Notes under the pieces: generated by a model | Seen by the model: only the letters and a program-made list of their open reading frames with translations | Told to the model about the DNA's origin: nothing | Database searches by the model: none | Shown here: piece by piece, positions 14,100 to 20,684 of the stretch | Position numbering within the stretch: position 1 is the first letter of the stretch | Layout of the letters: each line of letters opens with the position of its first letter | Program-made: the position numbers and the translations under genes | Source: Gp6-AA40 sp035647075 | GTDB lineage: Bacteria > Acidobacteriota > Vicinamibacteria > Vicinamibacterales > UBA2999 | Assembly (NCBI GenBank): GCA_035647075.1 | Contig: DASROF010000020.1 | Location: forward strand, 1-20,684 | Length of the DNA stretch: 20,684 bases | Direction of reading: 5' to 3'

Positions 14100-15083
14100 A
14101 TGCGCAACCCGATCTTTGCTTCACTCGGATTCGCGGCGGTCATGGCCGGCATCGTGTCGGCCCAGAGCAGTGGGACTCCGCGTACGCCGTGGGGCGATCC
14201 TGACCTGCAAGGCACCTGGAGCAGTGAAGCCGAGCTCAGCGTGCCGTTCGAGCGGGCGGCGCAATACGGTGATCGAAAACTGCTGACCGACGCGGAATTC
14301 ACCCAGCGTCAGAAACAGACCGCATCGCAGCTGCAGTCCGACAGCTCGGAATTCGACGTGTTCACGGCCGACACGCGCAACGCGGGCGCCGTCGGCTCCG
14401 CCACGTCTCCGCCGCCGCACTGGCTCGAGCGCGGCAAGGCGTCACGCCGGACCTCACTCGTCATCGATCCGCCTGACGGCCGAGTGCCGCCCACGGTGCA
14501 GGGAGCAGGCCGCGGTCGCGGACGCGGCGCCGCTGTTGGTACATTCGCCGGCGGCCAGTTCAGCGGCGCGACGTTCGCGGGGCCGCAGGACCTGAGCTTG
14601 TGGGAGCGCTGCATCACCCGCGGTGTCCCCGCGGCGATCTTCCCGACCGTCTATAACGCCAACATCCGCATCGTCCAGGGCCCGGGCGTGATCGCGATGA
14701 CCTACGAAATGATTCACGACACACGTGTGATTCCGATCGGCTCGACGGCGCATGTCGGCTCGGCGATCCGCGGCTACGAGGGCGACTCGCGAGGCCACTG
14801 GGACGGCGACACGCTCGTCGTGGACACGACGAACTTCACCGACAAGACCAGCTACCGCGGCTCAGGCGAGACCCTGCACCTCATCGAACGCTTCAAGGTC
14901 GATCGTGACGGGCTGCAGTACGAGGTGACGGTGGACGATCCGCACACCTGGACGAAACCGTGGACCGCAGCGCTGACGCTCGCCCACCAGCCGGACGACT
15001 CGCTGTTCGAATACGGCTGCCACGAGGGGAACAACTCGATGCGCAACATCCTCAGCGCCGCGCGGGCTGCTGAGCGCAAGTAA
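14100..15083 (+). CDS. Exported protein of unknown function, 'PWGDPDLQGTW' family
   Basis: 327 residues. ATG at 14100 follows a GAGGAAGA ribosome-binding stretch. The signal peptide is residues 1-21 (MRNPIFASLGFAAVMAGIVS). The mature start PRTPWGDPDLQGTWSSEAEL and the C-terminal block SLFEYGCHEGNNSMRNILSA are hallmarks of a family that I recognise from many Acidobacteriota and Proteobacteria, always as a hypothetical. Other conserved-looking parts are LVIDPPDGRVPP, LWERCITRG, a VYNANIRIVQGPG strand, and HWDGDTLVVDTTNFTDKTSY. A Gly/Arg-rich segment (about 136-147) looks like a flexible insert. It lies 57 nt after the winged-helix gene and may share its transcript. No catalytic motif can be assigned. 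Confidence 0.85.
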   Translation: MRNPIFASLGFAAVMAGIVSAQSSGTPRTPWGDPDLQGTWSSEAELSVPFERAAQYGDRKLLTDAEFTQRQKQTASQLQSDSSEFDVFTADTRNAGAVGSATSPPPHWLERGKASRRTSLVIDPPDGRVPPTVQGAGRGRGRGAAVGTFAGGQFSGATFAGPQDLSLWERCITRGVPAAIFPTVYNANIRIVQGPGVIAMTYEMIHDTRVIPIGSTAHVGSAIRGYEGDSRGHWDGDTLVVDTTNFTDKTSYRGSGETLHLIERFKVDRDGLQYEVTVDDPHTWTKPWTAALTLAHQPDDSLFEYGCHEGNNSMRNILSAARAAERK

Positions 15084-15118
15084 CCGCAACGGTCACGGAT
15101 ACGACGCCCGAGAGGACG

Positions 15119-15949
15119 TCACGCGTGCGCAACCGACAGCGCTTCAGCGATGGCTGTCGGGTTGTCGATCCACGGCACGTGCCCGACGTCGGGAATCCGC
15201 ACGAGATCGAAGCGCTGACTGAGCGCCACTACGCGCTCACTCTCAACGGCAGCGGGATCGACCCGGTCCCGCTCGCCCACGACGAAGGTCGTCGACACCC
15301 GTAGCGCCTGCCATTTCGCGCCCAGCACCAGTTCTGGCTTAAACCCGCGCCAATCCAGCGCGCAATCGGCGAGCGACAGGAGACTGGCGGCGTTTCGGCG
15401 CGTCAGTGCTGCGTCCAGCTCGAGAAAGTCGTGGGTCAGTCGCTCCGGGTGCGCAACGAGCGCTCGACCCCAGAAACCGCGGAGCCGCGCGACCGTCGCC
15501 CGTTCAGCGACACGACGCGCGATCCCGCGGAGTAGAGGTATGGCTGGCAATCGAAGCGGAAGCGGAAGGTGACGCGTCAAGCCTCCCGGCGCACCGACGA
15601 GCCACAGATGCTGGACGCGTTCAGGGTCACGAAGCGCGAACGCCGTTGCCCACAGCCCTCCCATCGAGTTGCCGACGAGAGTGACCGACGGCAGCTGCTC
15701 GCCGTTCAGGACCTCGCTGATGAAACGGTGCGCGTGCGCAAGAAGGTCAACGCGCCGATAGTCGAAGGCGTCGGCCAGCCCGTGGCCCGGTCGATCGACG
15801 GCCAGCACTCGGAACCGGCTCGCCAGGTATGGGAGAAGCGGCCCCCAGTGAAAGGCAGCGCCTCCGCCGCCATGAATGAGCAGCAGCGGCGCTCCCTGTC
15901 CGCCATCGATGAGGGTGGTCGTGCCCCCGGACCATTCGATACGGCGCAC
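15119..15949 (-). CDS. Alpha/beta hydrolase, C-C hydrolase-like nucleophile motif
   Basis: 276 residues if the GTG at 15949 is the start. The oxyanion region is LLLIHGGGGAAFHWGPLL (22-39), the nucleophile elbow GNSMGG puts Ser at 95, the acid is probably Asp228 (GERDRVDP), and the base is His257 (DVGHVPWIDNP). GNSMGG is the form typical of meta-cleavage C-C hydrolases (MhpC/BphD type), though it also occurs in other subfamilies. There is no signal peptide. The frame stays open upstream to 16075 and encodes a plausible family-like lead (AESLHAAYLSRCAPGFRVRR) but offers no ATG, GTG or TTG there, so the true N-terminus is uncertain. It is the last gene of a minus-strand operon after the copper monooxygenase and the quinohemoprotein, which suggests it acts on a product of their oxidation. 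Confidence 0.85.
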   Translation of the reverse strand: MRRIEWSGGTTTLIDGGQGAPLLLIHGGGGAAFHWGPLLPYLASRFRVLAVDRPGHGLADAFDYRRVDLLAHAHRFISEVLNGEQLPSVTLVGNSMGGLWATAFALRDPERVQHLWLVGAPGGLTRHLPLPLRLPAIPLLRGIARRVAERATVARLRGFWGRALVAHPERLTHDFLELDAALTRRNAASLLSLADCALDWRGFKPELVLGAKWQALRVSTTFVVGERDRVDPAAVESERVVALSQRFDLVRIPDVGHVPWIDNPTAIAEALSVAHA

Positions 15950-16037
15950 CCGGAAGCCGGGCGCGCACCGACTCAGATATGCCGCGTGAAGGGATTCAGC
16001 GGTGTCGGAGGTCTCGGGCCGAGCCGTCGGACTGTCC

Positions 16038-17399
16038 TCAGTTCTTCGATTCGACGGTATAGGTGAAGAACCCGATCATCATCTCTTCCCACGTCTGATC
16101 GCCCCACCGGACGGTCGCCTTCGGATCCGGATTCGCGCGGTTCGCCGGCGAGTTGTCGAAGTGGGCGGTGACGCGGATCTTCGTGCCCTTTGGCACCGAC
16201 AGCGGTTGCGCGAGCCAGTAGTCGGTCTGCCAGCCGAAGTCGTATTTCGGCACGCGCAGCAGGATCTCGCTGCGGCCGTCAGGGTACGTGGCGGTGTAGG
16301 TCATGTCCTTCCCGCGCAAATGCATGTGCGGGTGCATGCTCCAGATCTTCACATCGTCACTGAACGTCGCTTCGGCTTCGACCTGATGGTCGCCAGCGCC
16401 GGGAGGAATCGCAAACACCGGGTTCGAAATCAGTCCGGTTCGAATCTCGCGCTGCGGTGGCTCCTTGGCAAACACCAGTCCGATTCTCGAGCGGTCGCGT
16501 CCGGCCTTGCCGTTGGTTGTGTAGTGAACCTGGAAGATCAGCGTCGAGCCGGCCGGGATCCGCTTCGCTGTGCCGGGCAGGTGAACCGGCGCGTCTTCGC
16601 CGACGGCCCAGTTGACGAGCATGGCGTCGCCGCCGCCCGGCGGTCGTCCAGCGCCCTGTGCTGCGGGCACGACCGGGCGTTGAGCGGCCGTCACCGCTGC
16701 TGCCGCAACTCGCTCCTGTGCGGGCGCCGCCGGTTGCGTCGCCGCCGCATTGATGATCGGGCGCACTGTGACGACATTGGGTCGCACGGTACGGCCGGGC
16801 TCCCGCACGTAGACGATGATGTGGTGGACGTGCGAGCGATCGCCGGCCCGAACTTCACCGGCCTGCATCCACTTGTCTTCGGTGAAGTTGGTCGGCACCT
16901 CGAAGTACTGGTAGGCGATCTCGCCTGACGCCGGGATCTCGAAGTCCTGCGTCATCTCGAACACTGCGTCTGGCTTGCCGATCTGCCAGCCCTCTGGGAA
17001 CTTCGGCAGCGCTGGCAGCGCTGATGGGTCGCCTTCACGCGCGCCACCGTCAACCCACTTCACGATGGTATCGATCTCGCGGTCGCTCAGACGGAGGTCG
17101 TTGCGGAACGAGCCGTGCGCCGGGTCGGCATGCCATGGCGGCATCGCGCGCGTGCTGACCTTCTGTTTGATGGCGCTCGCCCACGGCCGCGCATCAGCGT
17201 ACGAGAGCAGCGCCATCGGCGCCACCTCTCCCGGACGATGGCAGCTCGCGCACTTCGTGAACATGATCGGCGCGACATCCCTGGTGAACGTTGGCGCGCC
17301 TGGGTCGGTCGCGGCGGCGCGGTTCGGCGCTTGCGCATGACCGATGGCAACCAGTGCCAGCGATACGGTGAGTCCGGCGATCAGTGAATTGAGCTTCAT
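16038..17399 (-). CDS. Cytochrome c / PHM-like copper type II monooxygenase fusion
   Basis: 453 residues. ATG 17399 has GGAG seven bases upstream and starts a signal peptide (MKLNSLIAGLTVSLALVAIG). An N-terminal cytochrome c domain has CASCH at 50-54 and AMPPWHADP at 85-93. A domain resembling ascorbate-dependent copper type II monooxygenases (peptidylglycine alpha-hydroxylating type) fills about 145-450. All usual copper ligands appear to be present: the HH pair H192-H193 (SHVHHIIVYV) and H292 (FQVHYTT) for one site; H358-M-H360 (HPHMHLRGKDM) and M440 or M441 (WEEMMIGFF) for the other. A Pro/Ala-rich insert (about 218-256) separates parts of the first lobe. Known: the eukaryotic enzymes hydroxylate C-H bonds with O2 and an external reductant. 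I infer that the fused heme delivers electrons. The substrate is unknown. It lies 31 nt after the quinohemoprotein gene. Confidence 0.88.
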   Translation of the reverse strand: MKLNSLIAGLTVSLALVAIGHAQAPNRAAATDPGAPTFTRDVAPIMFTKCASCHRPGEVAPMALLSYADARPWASAIKQKVSTRAMPPWHADPAHGSFRNDLRLSDREIDTIVKWVDGGAREGDPSALPALPKFPEGWQIGKPDAVFEMTQDFEIPASGEIAYQYFEVPTNFTEDKWMQAGEVRAGDRSHVHHIIVYVREPGRTVRPNVVTVRPIINAAATQPAAPAQERVAAAAVTAAQRPVVPAAQGAGRPPGGGDAMLVNWAVGEDAPVHLPGTAKRIPAGSTLIFQVHYTTNGKAGRDRSRIGLVFAKEPPQREIRTGLISNPVFAIPPGAGDHQVEAEATFSDDVKIWSMHPHMHLRGKDMTYTATYPDGRSEILLRVPKYDFGWQTDYWLAQPLSVPKGTKIRVTAHFDNSPANRANPDPKATVRWGDQTWEEMMIGFFTYTVESKN

Positions 17400-17411
17400 C
17401 TGCGCACTCCG

Positions 17412-17429
17412 GTCCGGTTTCGGCCGGAC
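17412..17429. promoter_or_regulatory. Small hairpin between the quinohemoprotein and copper monooxygenase genes
   Basis: GTCCGG (17412-17417) and CCGGAC (17424-17429) form a perfect 6-bp stem with a 6-nt loop, one base after the stop of the dehydrogenase gene and just before the GGAG ribosome site (17407-17410) of the next gene. It may tune expression or RNA stability within the operon. Confidence 0.35.
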
Positions 17430-17430
17430 A

Positions 17431-19224
17431 CTACTGCGGGGCGAATGCCAGCAACACATTGCCGGGGCGGCCGCCGAATGCTCCATATCCGGAGCTGACG
17501 AACACCATGCCACCGGCGACCACGGGTCCCGGACCGATCATCGAAGCGCCCCGTCCGGCAACGCCGTTGACGGTCGTGAACTCGCGATTCGAGTCGAACT
17601 CCCAGAGGATAGCGCCGTCAGCGGTCGAATACACGCGCAATGCGCCGTCGTTCGACCCCGAGAACACGGCACCCGGAATCACCGTCACCGCTGCGGATTG
17701 GGCGGCATTGCAGCCACGCCCGCTGCCGCACGCTGGCGGACGGGGCGGGGTGAACCAGGCGCGTTGCCCGGTGGCGAGCGTCACGGCGTGCAGTCCGCCG
17801 GGCTGAGGCAGCAGGATGTCGGAGACCGCGAAGTACGCGCGCTCGGCATCCACCGCCGAGCCCCATTCGATGCCGCCTAATACGCCGCCGCGTCCAGCGC
17901 GGTACTCCCAGACAACCTCGCCCATTTTCTCCGGGTCGAGCGCAAAGCCGACCCCCGACTTCTGTCCAATTACGATCAAATCGCGACCCGCTGACGTCCG
18001 CGCCAGCATCGGCGGACTGCCGAAGTCGAAGTCGGGGCCGTTCGCCTCGGGGCAGTTTGGATTACCCGCGCGGCAGTTGCTCACGTAAACATCGCCTGGC
18101 GTGAATTGCTTCGACCAGCGTACCGACCCGGTCTTGAGATCGATCGCGACCACCGCATTGCCGGCAGTGTGGGCCGGGCCGCTATACAGGTTACCGGTCG
18201 CGACGTACAGCAGTCCGCGTCGCGCGTCGATCGTTGGCGCCGACCATATCGCAGCGCCGGATGGTCCCCACAGCGGAACGCCGGCGCTGCTCGAACCGCG
18301 CCGCTTCGGCTCCTCGGGAATCATGTACGTCTTCCACGCCACCGCGCCTGTGCCGGCGTCGAGCGCGGTGACACTGCCGCGGAACGTGCAGCATGGGTAC
18401 TGAGGATCGGCGCCCTGCGATTCTTCGTACGAGGAGGTCGGGACGTAGAGCCGTCCGTCGTGCACAGTCACTGAGCCGGTGATGCGCGCGAGGGGATGTT
18501 GCTCCACTGATTTACGCCAGCGCGCCACTCCTGTTTGCGCATCCACCGCGTAGACGTTCGCCGCGGTGTCACCGAAGTACGCGATGCCGCTGCTGAGTGT
18601 CACAGCGGTTCGCACGCCACCCGCGGCAGCAAACGTCCACCGGACGCAACCGCTCCGCGCATCGAGTGCGTAGACAGTGCCGTTCTGACTGCCGACGTAC
18701 ACGCGGCCGTCGGCAACGCTCGGCTGCGCCCATGCAGACGAGGCATCCGGAAATCCGAAGGCCCATCTCAGCGTGAGCTTCGGGATCTCTGCCGCCGTGA
18801 TTGCGGCGCCCTCTGCGGATTGAAACCGTGTGTTGTCGGTAGTCGGACTCCAACCGCGCCAGTTCGACGAGCCCGTGCGTTCTGCCGCGGGCGCGGTTGC
18901 ACATCGTCCCGTCGCCGCGCCACTGACATCACCCTCGACCGAGCGGCCGGTCAGGAATTCCGCGACCGCACGGCGTTCGGCGCCGGTCATGCGTGAGCCC
19001 TGCGCACGCATCGCGCCGTTGACGAGGGCTTCGACGATTGCCTGTGGAGTTCGACCGCGAAGCGCTTCGGGAGCGGGCGCGCGCGAGTCAGCAGCGCCGG
19101 TGTGACAGCTGGCGCAACGGTCCTTGAAGACCTGCTCGCCCGGCGAGCCCTGCGCCTGCATCAGGGCGATGGATGCCGCAATCGCGAGAGAGGCGGTGAC
19201 CGAGGCGACCAGCTGACGGCGCAT
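17431..19224 (-). CDS. PQQ-type quinohemoprotein, polyvinyl-alcohol-dehydrogenase-like
   Basis: 597 residues. ATG 19224 begins a signal peptide (MRRQLVASVTASLAIAASIA); the longer frame to 19350 would bury it. A cytochrome c domain covers about 27-92 with CASCH and a GSRMTGAER ligand segment. A PQQ-type beta-propeller follows with repeated VYVGSQNGTVYALDARSG-like blades. Adjacent cysteines in QYPCCTFRGSV match the vicinal pair that sits over PQQ in quinoprotein dehydrogenases. VPLWGPSGAAIWSAPTIDA and NCPEANGPDFDFGSPPM are typical of the polyvinyl alcohol dehydrogenase group, where heme precedes the propeller. Known: those enzymes oxidise secondary alcohols in the periplasm and pass electrons to the heme. 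The substrate here may be another polyol or alcohol. First gene of a three-gene operon; no PQQ synthesis gene is in the window. Confidence 0.87.
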   Translation of the reverse strand: MRRQLVASVTASLAIAASIALMQAQGSPGEQVFKDRCASCHTGAADSRAPAPEALRGRTPQAIVEALVNGAMRAQGSRMTGAERRAVAEFLTGRSVEGDVSGAATGRCATAPAAERTGSSNWRGWSPTTDNTRFQSAEGAAITAAEIPKLTLRWAFGFPDASSAWAQPSVADGRVYVGSQNGTVYALDARSGCVRWTFAAAGGVRTAVTLSSGIAYFGDTAANVYAVDAQTGVARWRKSVEQHPLARITGSVTVHDGRLYVPTSSYEESQGADPQYPCCTFRGSVTALDAGTGAVAWKTYMIPEEPKRRGSSSAGVPLWGPSGAAIWSAPTIDARRGLLYVATGNLYSGPAHTAGNAVVAIDLKTGSVRWSKQFTPGDVYVSNCRAGNPNCPEANGPDFDFGSPPMLARTSAGRDLIVIGQKSGVGFALDPEKMGEVVWEYRAGRGGVLGGIEWGSAVDAERAYFAVSDILLPQPGGLHAVTLATGQRAWFTPPRPPACGSGRGCNAAQSAAVTVIPGAVFSGSNDGALRVYSTADGAILWEFDSNREFTTVNGVAGRGASMIGPGPVVAGGMVFVSSGYGAFGGRPGNVLLAFAPQ

Positions 19225-19342
19225 GCCTGCGGATGGTAGCGCACTGTGTCGGGAGCTGGAGGTTGGAAGTTGGGAGCGGGGGTTGTCCTGACTGCCCGTT
19301 CGGGTGATGCGACGTTGAGAGGTGTCCTGCAAGGATCGGCAT
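19225..19342. promoter_or_regulatory. Divergent spacer with a 7-bp-period GGAGTTG-like stretch
   Basis: The 118-bp gap between the quinohemoprotein (minus) and the pseudo-HtrA gene (plus) contains GGAGCTG GAGGTTG GAAGTTG GGAGCGG (19252-19279), four 7-bp units close to the TAGTTGG units at 726-768. A weak TACCAT -10-like box on the minus strand (19233-19238) lies 8 nt before the ATG at 19224. On the plus strand AAGGA precedes the ATG at 19343 by 7 nt. No convincing -35 box is seen on either strand. Confidence 0.4.
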
Positions 19343-20221
19343 ATGGTCAACGAACTTTCGAATCACATTGCAGAACTCGTCGCCCGTGTGGCGCCGTCGG
19401 TCGTTCAGGTCGAAGGTCAGGGGCGTCCGGCGTCTGGGCTGGTCTATGGAGATGACGTTGTCATCACGACGGCGCGCGCGGTTGGGGAGAGCGAGCACCC
19501 GCGTGTGCGTGCGGCCGGAGGAGAGGCGATCGACGCGGAGATCGCGGGCTGGGATCCAGCGACGCGCCTTGTCGTTTTGAAAGCGCCGGGGCTTCAACTG
19601 CCGGCAGTGACTGCTGGTGAACTGCCACGAGTCGGGGAGATGGCGATTGCACTGGCGCGGTCGTGGAGCAACGCCATCACGGCCACGGCAGGTCTTGTGT
19701 CGGTGATCGGCGGACCGCTGCGAACCGGCCGCCGGCGAGCGATCGAGCAGGTCATCCGTACGTCGGCGCCGATGCACGAGGGGTTTGCGGGTGGGGCTTT
19801 GCTCGGCACCGACGGTCGTCTCCTCGGCGTGACGACTGCGGCTTCAATCCGAGGCTTCGGCGTGGTCATTCCCGCCGGGCTCGCCTGGAGCACAGCCGCC
19901 GAGGTGCTCCGGCGCGGCACCCTGAAGCGCGGCTATCTCGGGATCGCCGCCCAGCCCGCACGCGTCTCAGAGAGACAGAAGGGTGCCGCCGGCGTCGATC
20001 GCGCATTGCTCGTGGTCGACGTCAAGCCAGGGACTCCGGCTGACGAGGCCGGACTGCTCGTCGGCGACCTGCTCCTGTCGGTCGATGGCCGCACGTTGTC
20101 GTCGCCGGACGAGTTGTTCGATCTGCTCGTCGGCGATCGCGTGGGCAAGAGTGTCGGCGCCAGAGTGTTGCGTGGCGGCGTCGTCACCGACCTGGCAGTG
20201 ACCGCCGCCGAGAGGAGATAA
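19343..20221 (+). CDS. HtrA-like PDZ protein lacking the catalytic triad (pseudoprotease)
   Basis: 292 residues from ATG 19343 (AAGGA seven bases upstream); a GTG 21 bp earlier is less likely. Residues about 12-185 have the fold pattern of S1C/HtrA proteases and about 195-288 a PDZ domain (GYLGIAAQPARV ... VKPGTPADEAGLLVGDLLLS). The catalytic positions are all changed. The usual TNNHVV is TTARAV (His replaced by Arg45), TDLAVLK is TRLVVLK (Asp replaced by Arg75), and GNSGGPL is GFAGGAL (Ser replaced by Ala149). There is no signal peptide, so it is probably cytoplasmic, unlike ordinary HtrA. The reading frame is intact and well conserved in shape, which argues for a selected binding role and not decay. 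The LuxR-type regulator 59 nt downstream suggests a signalling pair. Confidence 0.88.
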   Translation: MVNELSNHIAELVARVAPSVVQVEGQGRPASGLVYGDDVVITTARAVGESEHPRVRAAGGEAIDAEIAGWDPATRLVVLKAPGLQLPAVTAGELPRVGEMAIALARSWSNAITATAGLVSVIGGPLRTGRRRAIEQVIRTSAPMHEGFAGGALLGTDGRLLGVTTAASIRGFGVVIPAGLAWSTAAEVLRRGTLKRGYLGIAAQPARVSERQKGAAGVDRALLVVDVKPGTPADEAGLLVGDLLLSVDGRTLSSPDELFDLLVGDRVGKSVGARVLRGGVVTDLAVTAAERR

Positions 20222-20230
20222 CGGGGGAGC

Positions 20231-20257
20231 CGGAGGAACGGTGATCCGTTGCCTCCG
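20231..20257. promoter_or_regulatory. Hairpin between pseudo-HtrA and LuxR-type genes
   Basis: CGGAGGAACGG (20231-20241) pairs with CCGTTGCCTCCG (20246-20257) with a single bulged G and a 4-nt loop, 11 bp in all. It lies 9 nt after the stop of the pseudo-HtrA gene and 23 nt before the ATG of the regulator. It may be an attenuator or RNA-stability element; no T-tract follows. Confidence 0.45.
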
Positions 20258-20280
20258 CGCTATCGTCGTTCACTCACCAC

Positions 20281-20667
20281 ATGCGATTAATCGTCATAGG
20301 CGCGCCGCGACAACGTCAGGAGCTGCGGGAACAGATCGAGACGTCTGCGCCAGACGTGGTGGGCGAGTTCAGCTCGCTTGCCGAGGCGCGAGGCTCCGAC
20401 ATCGACGCAGACGCATTCGTCGTCGCCGCGCCGTCGGCCGCCCCAGATTTCGAAGATGCACTCACGGTGGAATCGCTGACGCCTCGCGAAGTCGAAGTGC
20501 TCGAGCTTGTCGCGGAAGGCTTGTCGAACAAGGCTGTCGCGGCGCGGCTCGGCATCTCTGACCAGACGGTCAAGTTCCATCTCACGTCTCTGTCAGGCAA
20601 GCTCGGGGCAATCAATCGGACCGACGCCGTGCGCCGGGCGCTGCGACGAGGACTGATCACCTTGTGA
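20281..20667 (+). CDS. Small LuxR/NarL-type regulator with truncated receiver-like N-terminus
   Basis: 128 residues. Residues about 65-126 are a LuxR/GerE helix-turn-helix (LTPREVEVLELVAEGLSNKA, then ARLGISDQTVKFHLTSLSGK and LGAINRTDAVRRAL). The first 60 residues begin like a response-regulator receiver (MRLIVIGAPRQRQELREQIE, then VVGEFSSLAEA and ADAFVVAAP) but stop at about half the usual 120 residues. No acidic pocket or phosphorylatable Asp is present: the third strand ends FVVAAP where receivers have a conserved Asp. It should therefore not be controlled by phosphorylation; a protein partner such as the pseudo-HtrA is a natural guess. No Shine-Dalgarno is visible before the ATG. The 17 bases after the stop to the window end show nothing. 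Confidence 0.88.
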   Translation: MRLIVIGAPRQRQELREQIETSAPDVVGEFSSLAEARGSDIDADAFVVAAPSAAPDFEDALTVESLTPREVEVLELVAEGLSNKAVAARLGISDQTVKFHLTSLSGKLGAINRTDAVRRALRRGLITL

Positions 20668-20684
20668 GTGGGCACGCCTAAAGG

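Noticed and set aside
15084..15118. Terminator between the convergent genes ending at 15083 and 15119
   Set aside because: The 35-bp spacer shows no stable hairpin or T-tract.
16002..16928. 308-codon open frame on the plus strand opposite the copper monooxygenase
   Set aside because: No domain is recognisable, while the opposite strand has intact heme and copper-ligand motifs.
17400..17513. Upstream extension of the copper monooxygenase
   Set aside because: It would overlap the quinohemoprotein gene and bury the signal peptide that begins at 17399.

Overview
The window is high-GC bacterial DNA, densely coded on both strands, with no RNA gene, CRISPR array, insertion sequence or phage gene that I can see. 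The gene content points to an environmental Acidobacteriota, most likely of the Vicinamibacteria type. The reasons are a TonB-dependent receptor with a carboxypeptidase-regulatory N-terminus and no SusD partner, a DUF1592/DUF1552 pair, a winged-helix/TPR regulator, a secreted 'PWGDPDLQGTW' protein of unknown role, and several c-type cytochrome fusions. This is inference from family distribution, not a phylogenetic result.

Layout. (1) 1-4040, minus strand: a secreted heme-binding regulatory-domain/propeller protein, then a periplasmic protein with two TonB-C-like domains, then the start of an amidohydrolase that runs off the left edge. (2) 4156-9361, plus strand: an operon of a secreted ankyrin-repeat protein, a diheme DUF1592-type protein and a Tat-exported DUF1552 protein; each stop is followed by 2 nt and then the next ATG. 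(3) 9451-12522, minus: a large TonB-dependent receptor. (4) 12744-15083, plus: a winged-helix/TPR regulator and the secreted protein of unknown role. (5) 15119-19224, minus: a quinohemoprotein resembling polyvinyl-alcohol dehydrogenase, a cytochrome c/PHM-like copper monooxygenase, and an alpha/beta hydrolase of the C-C hydrolase type. (6) 19343-20667, plus: an HtrA-like PDZ protein that has lost all three catalytic residues, and a small LuxR-type regulator with a truncated receiver region.

How it may fit together. Four exported proteins carry five CxxCH heme sites, so the window looks like an accessory region for oxidising compounds outside the cytoplasm. Uptake would go through the receptor and control through the wHTH/TPR and LuxR-type proteins. 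The most interesting unit is the dehydrogenase / copper monooxygenase / hydrolase operon, whose order recalls the dehydrogenase-plus-hydrolase logic of polyvinyl alcohol breakdown but adds a copper monooxygenase. The second is the pseudo-HtrA/LuxR pair. At the DNA level, short-period repeat tracts with hairpin potential begin at, or overlap, the stop codons of four genes, and each uses a different unit or arm.
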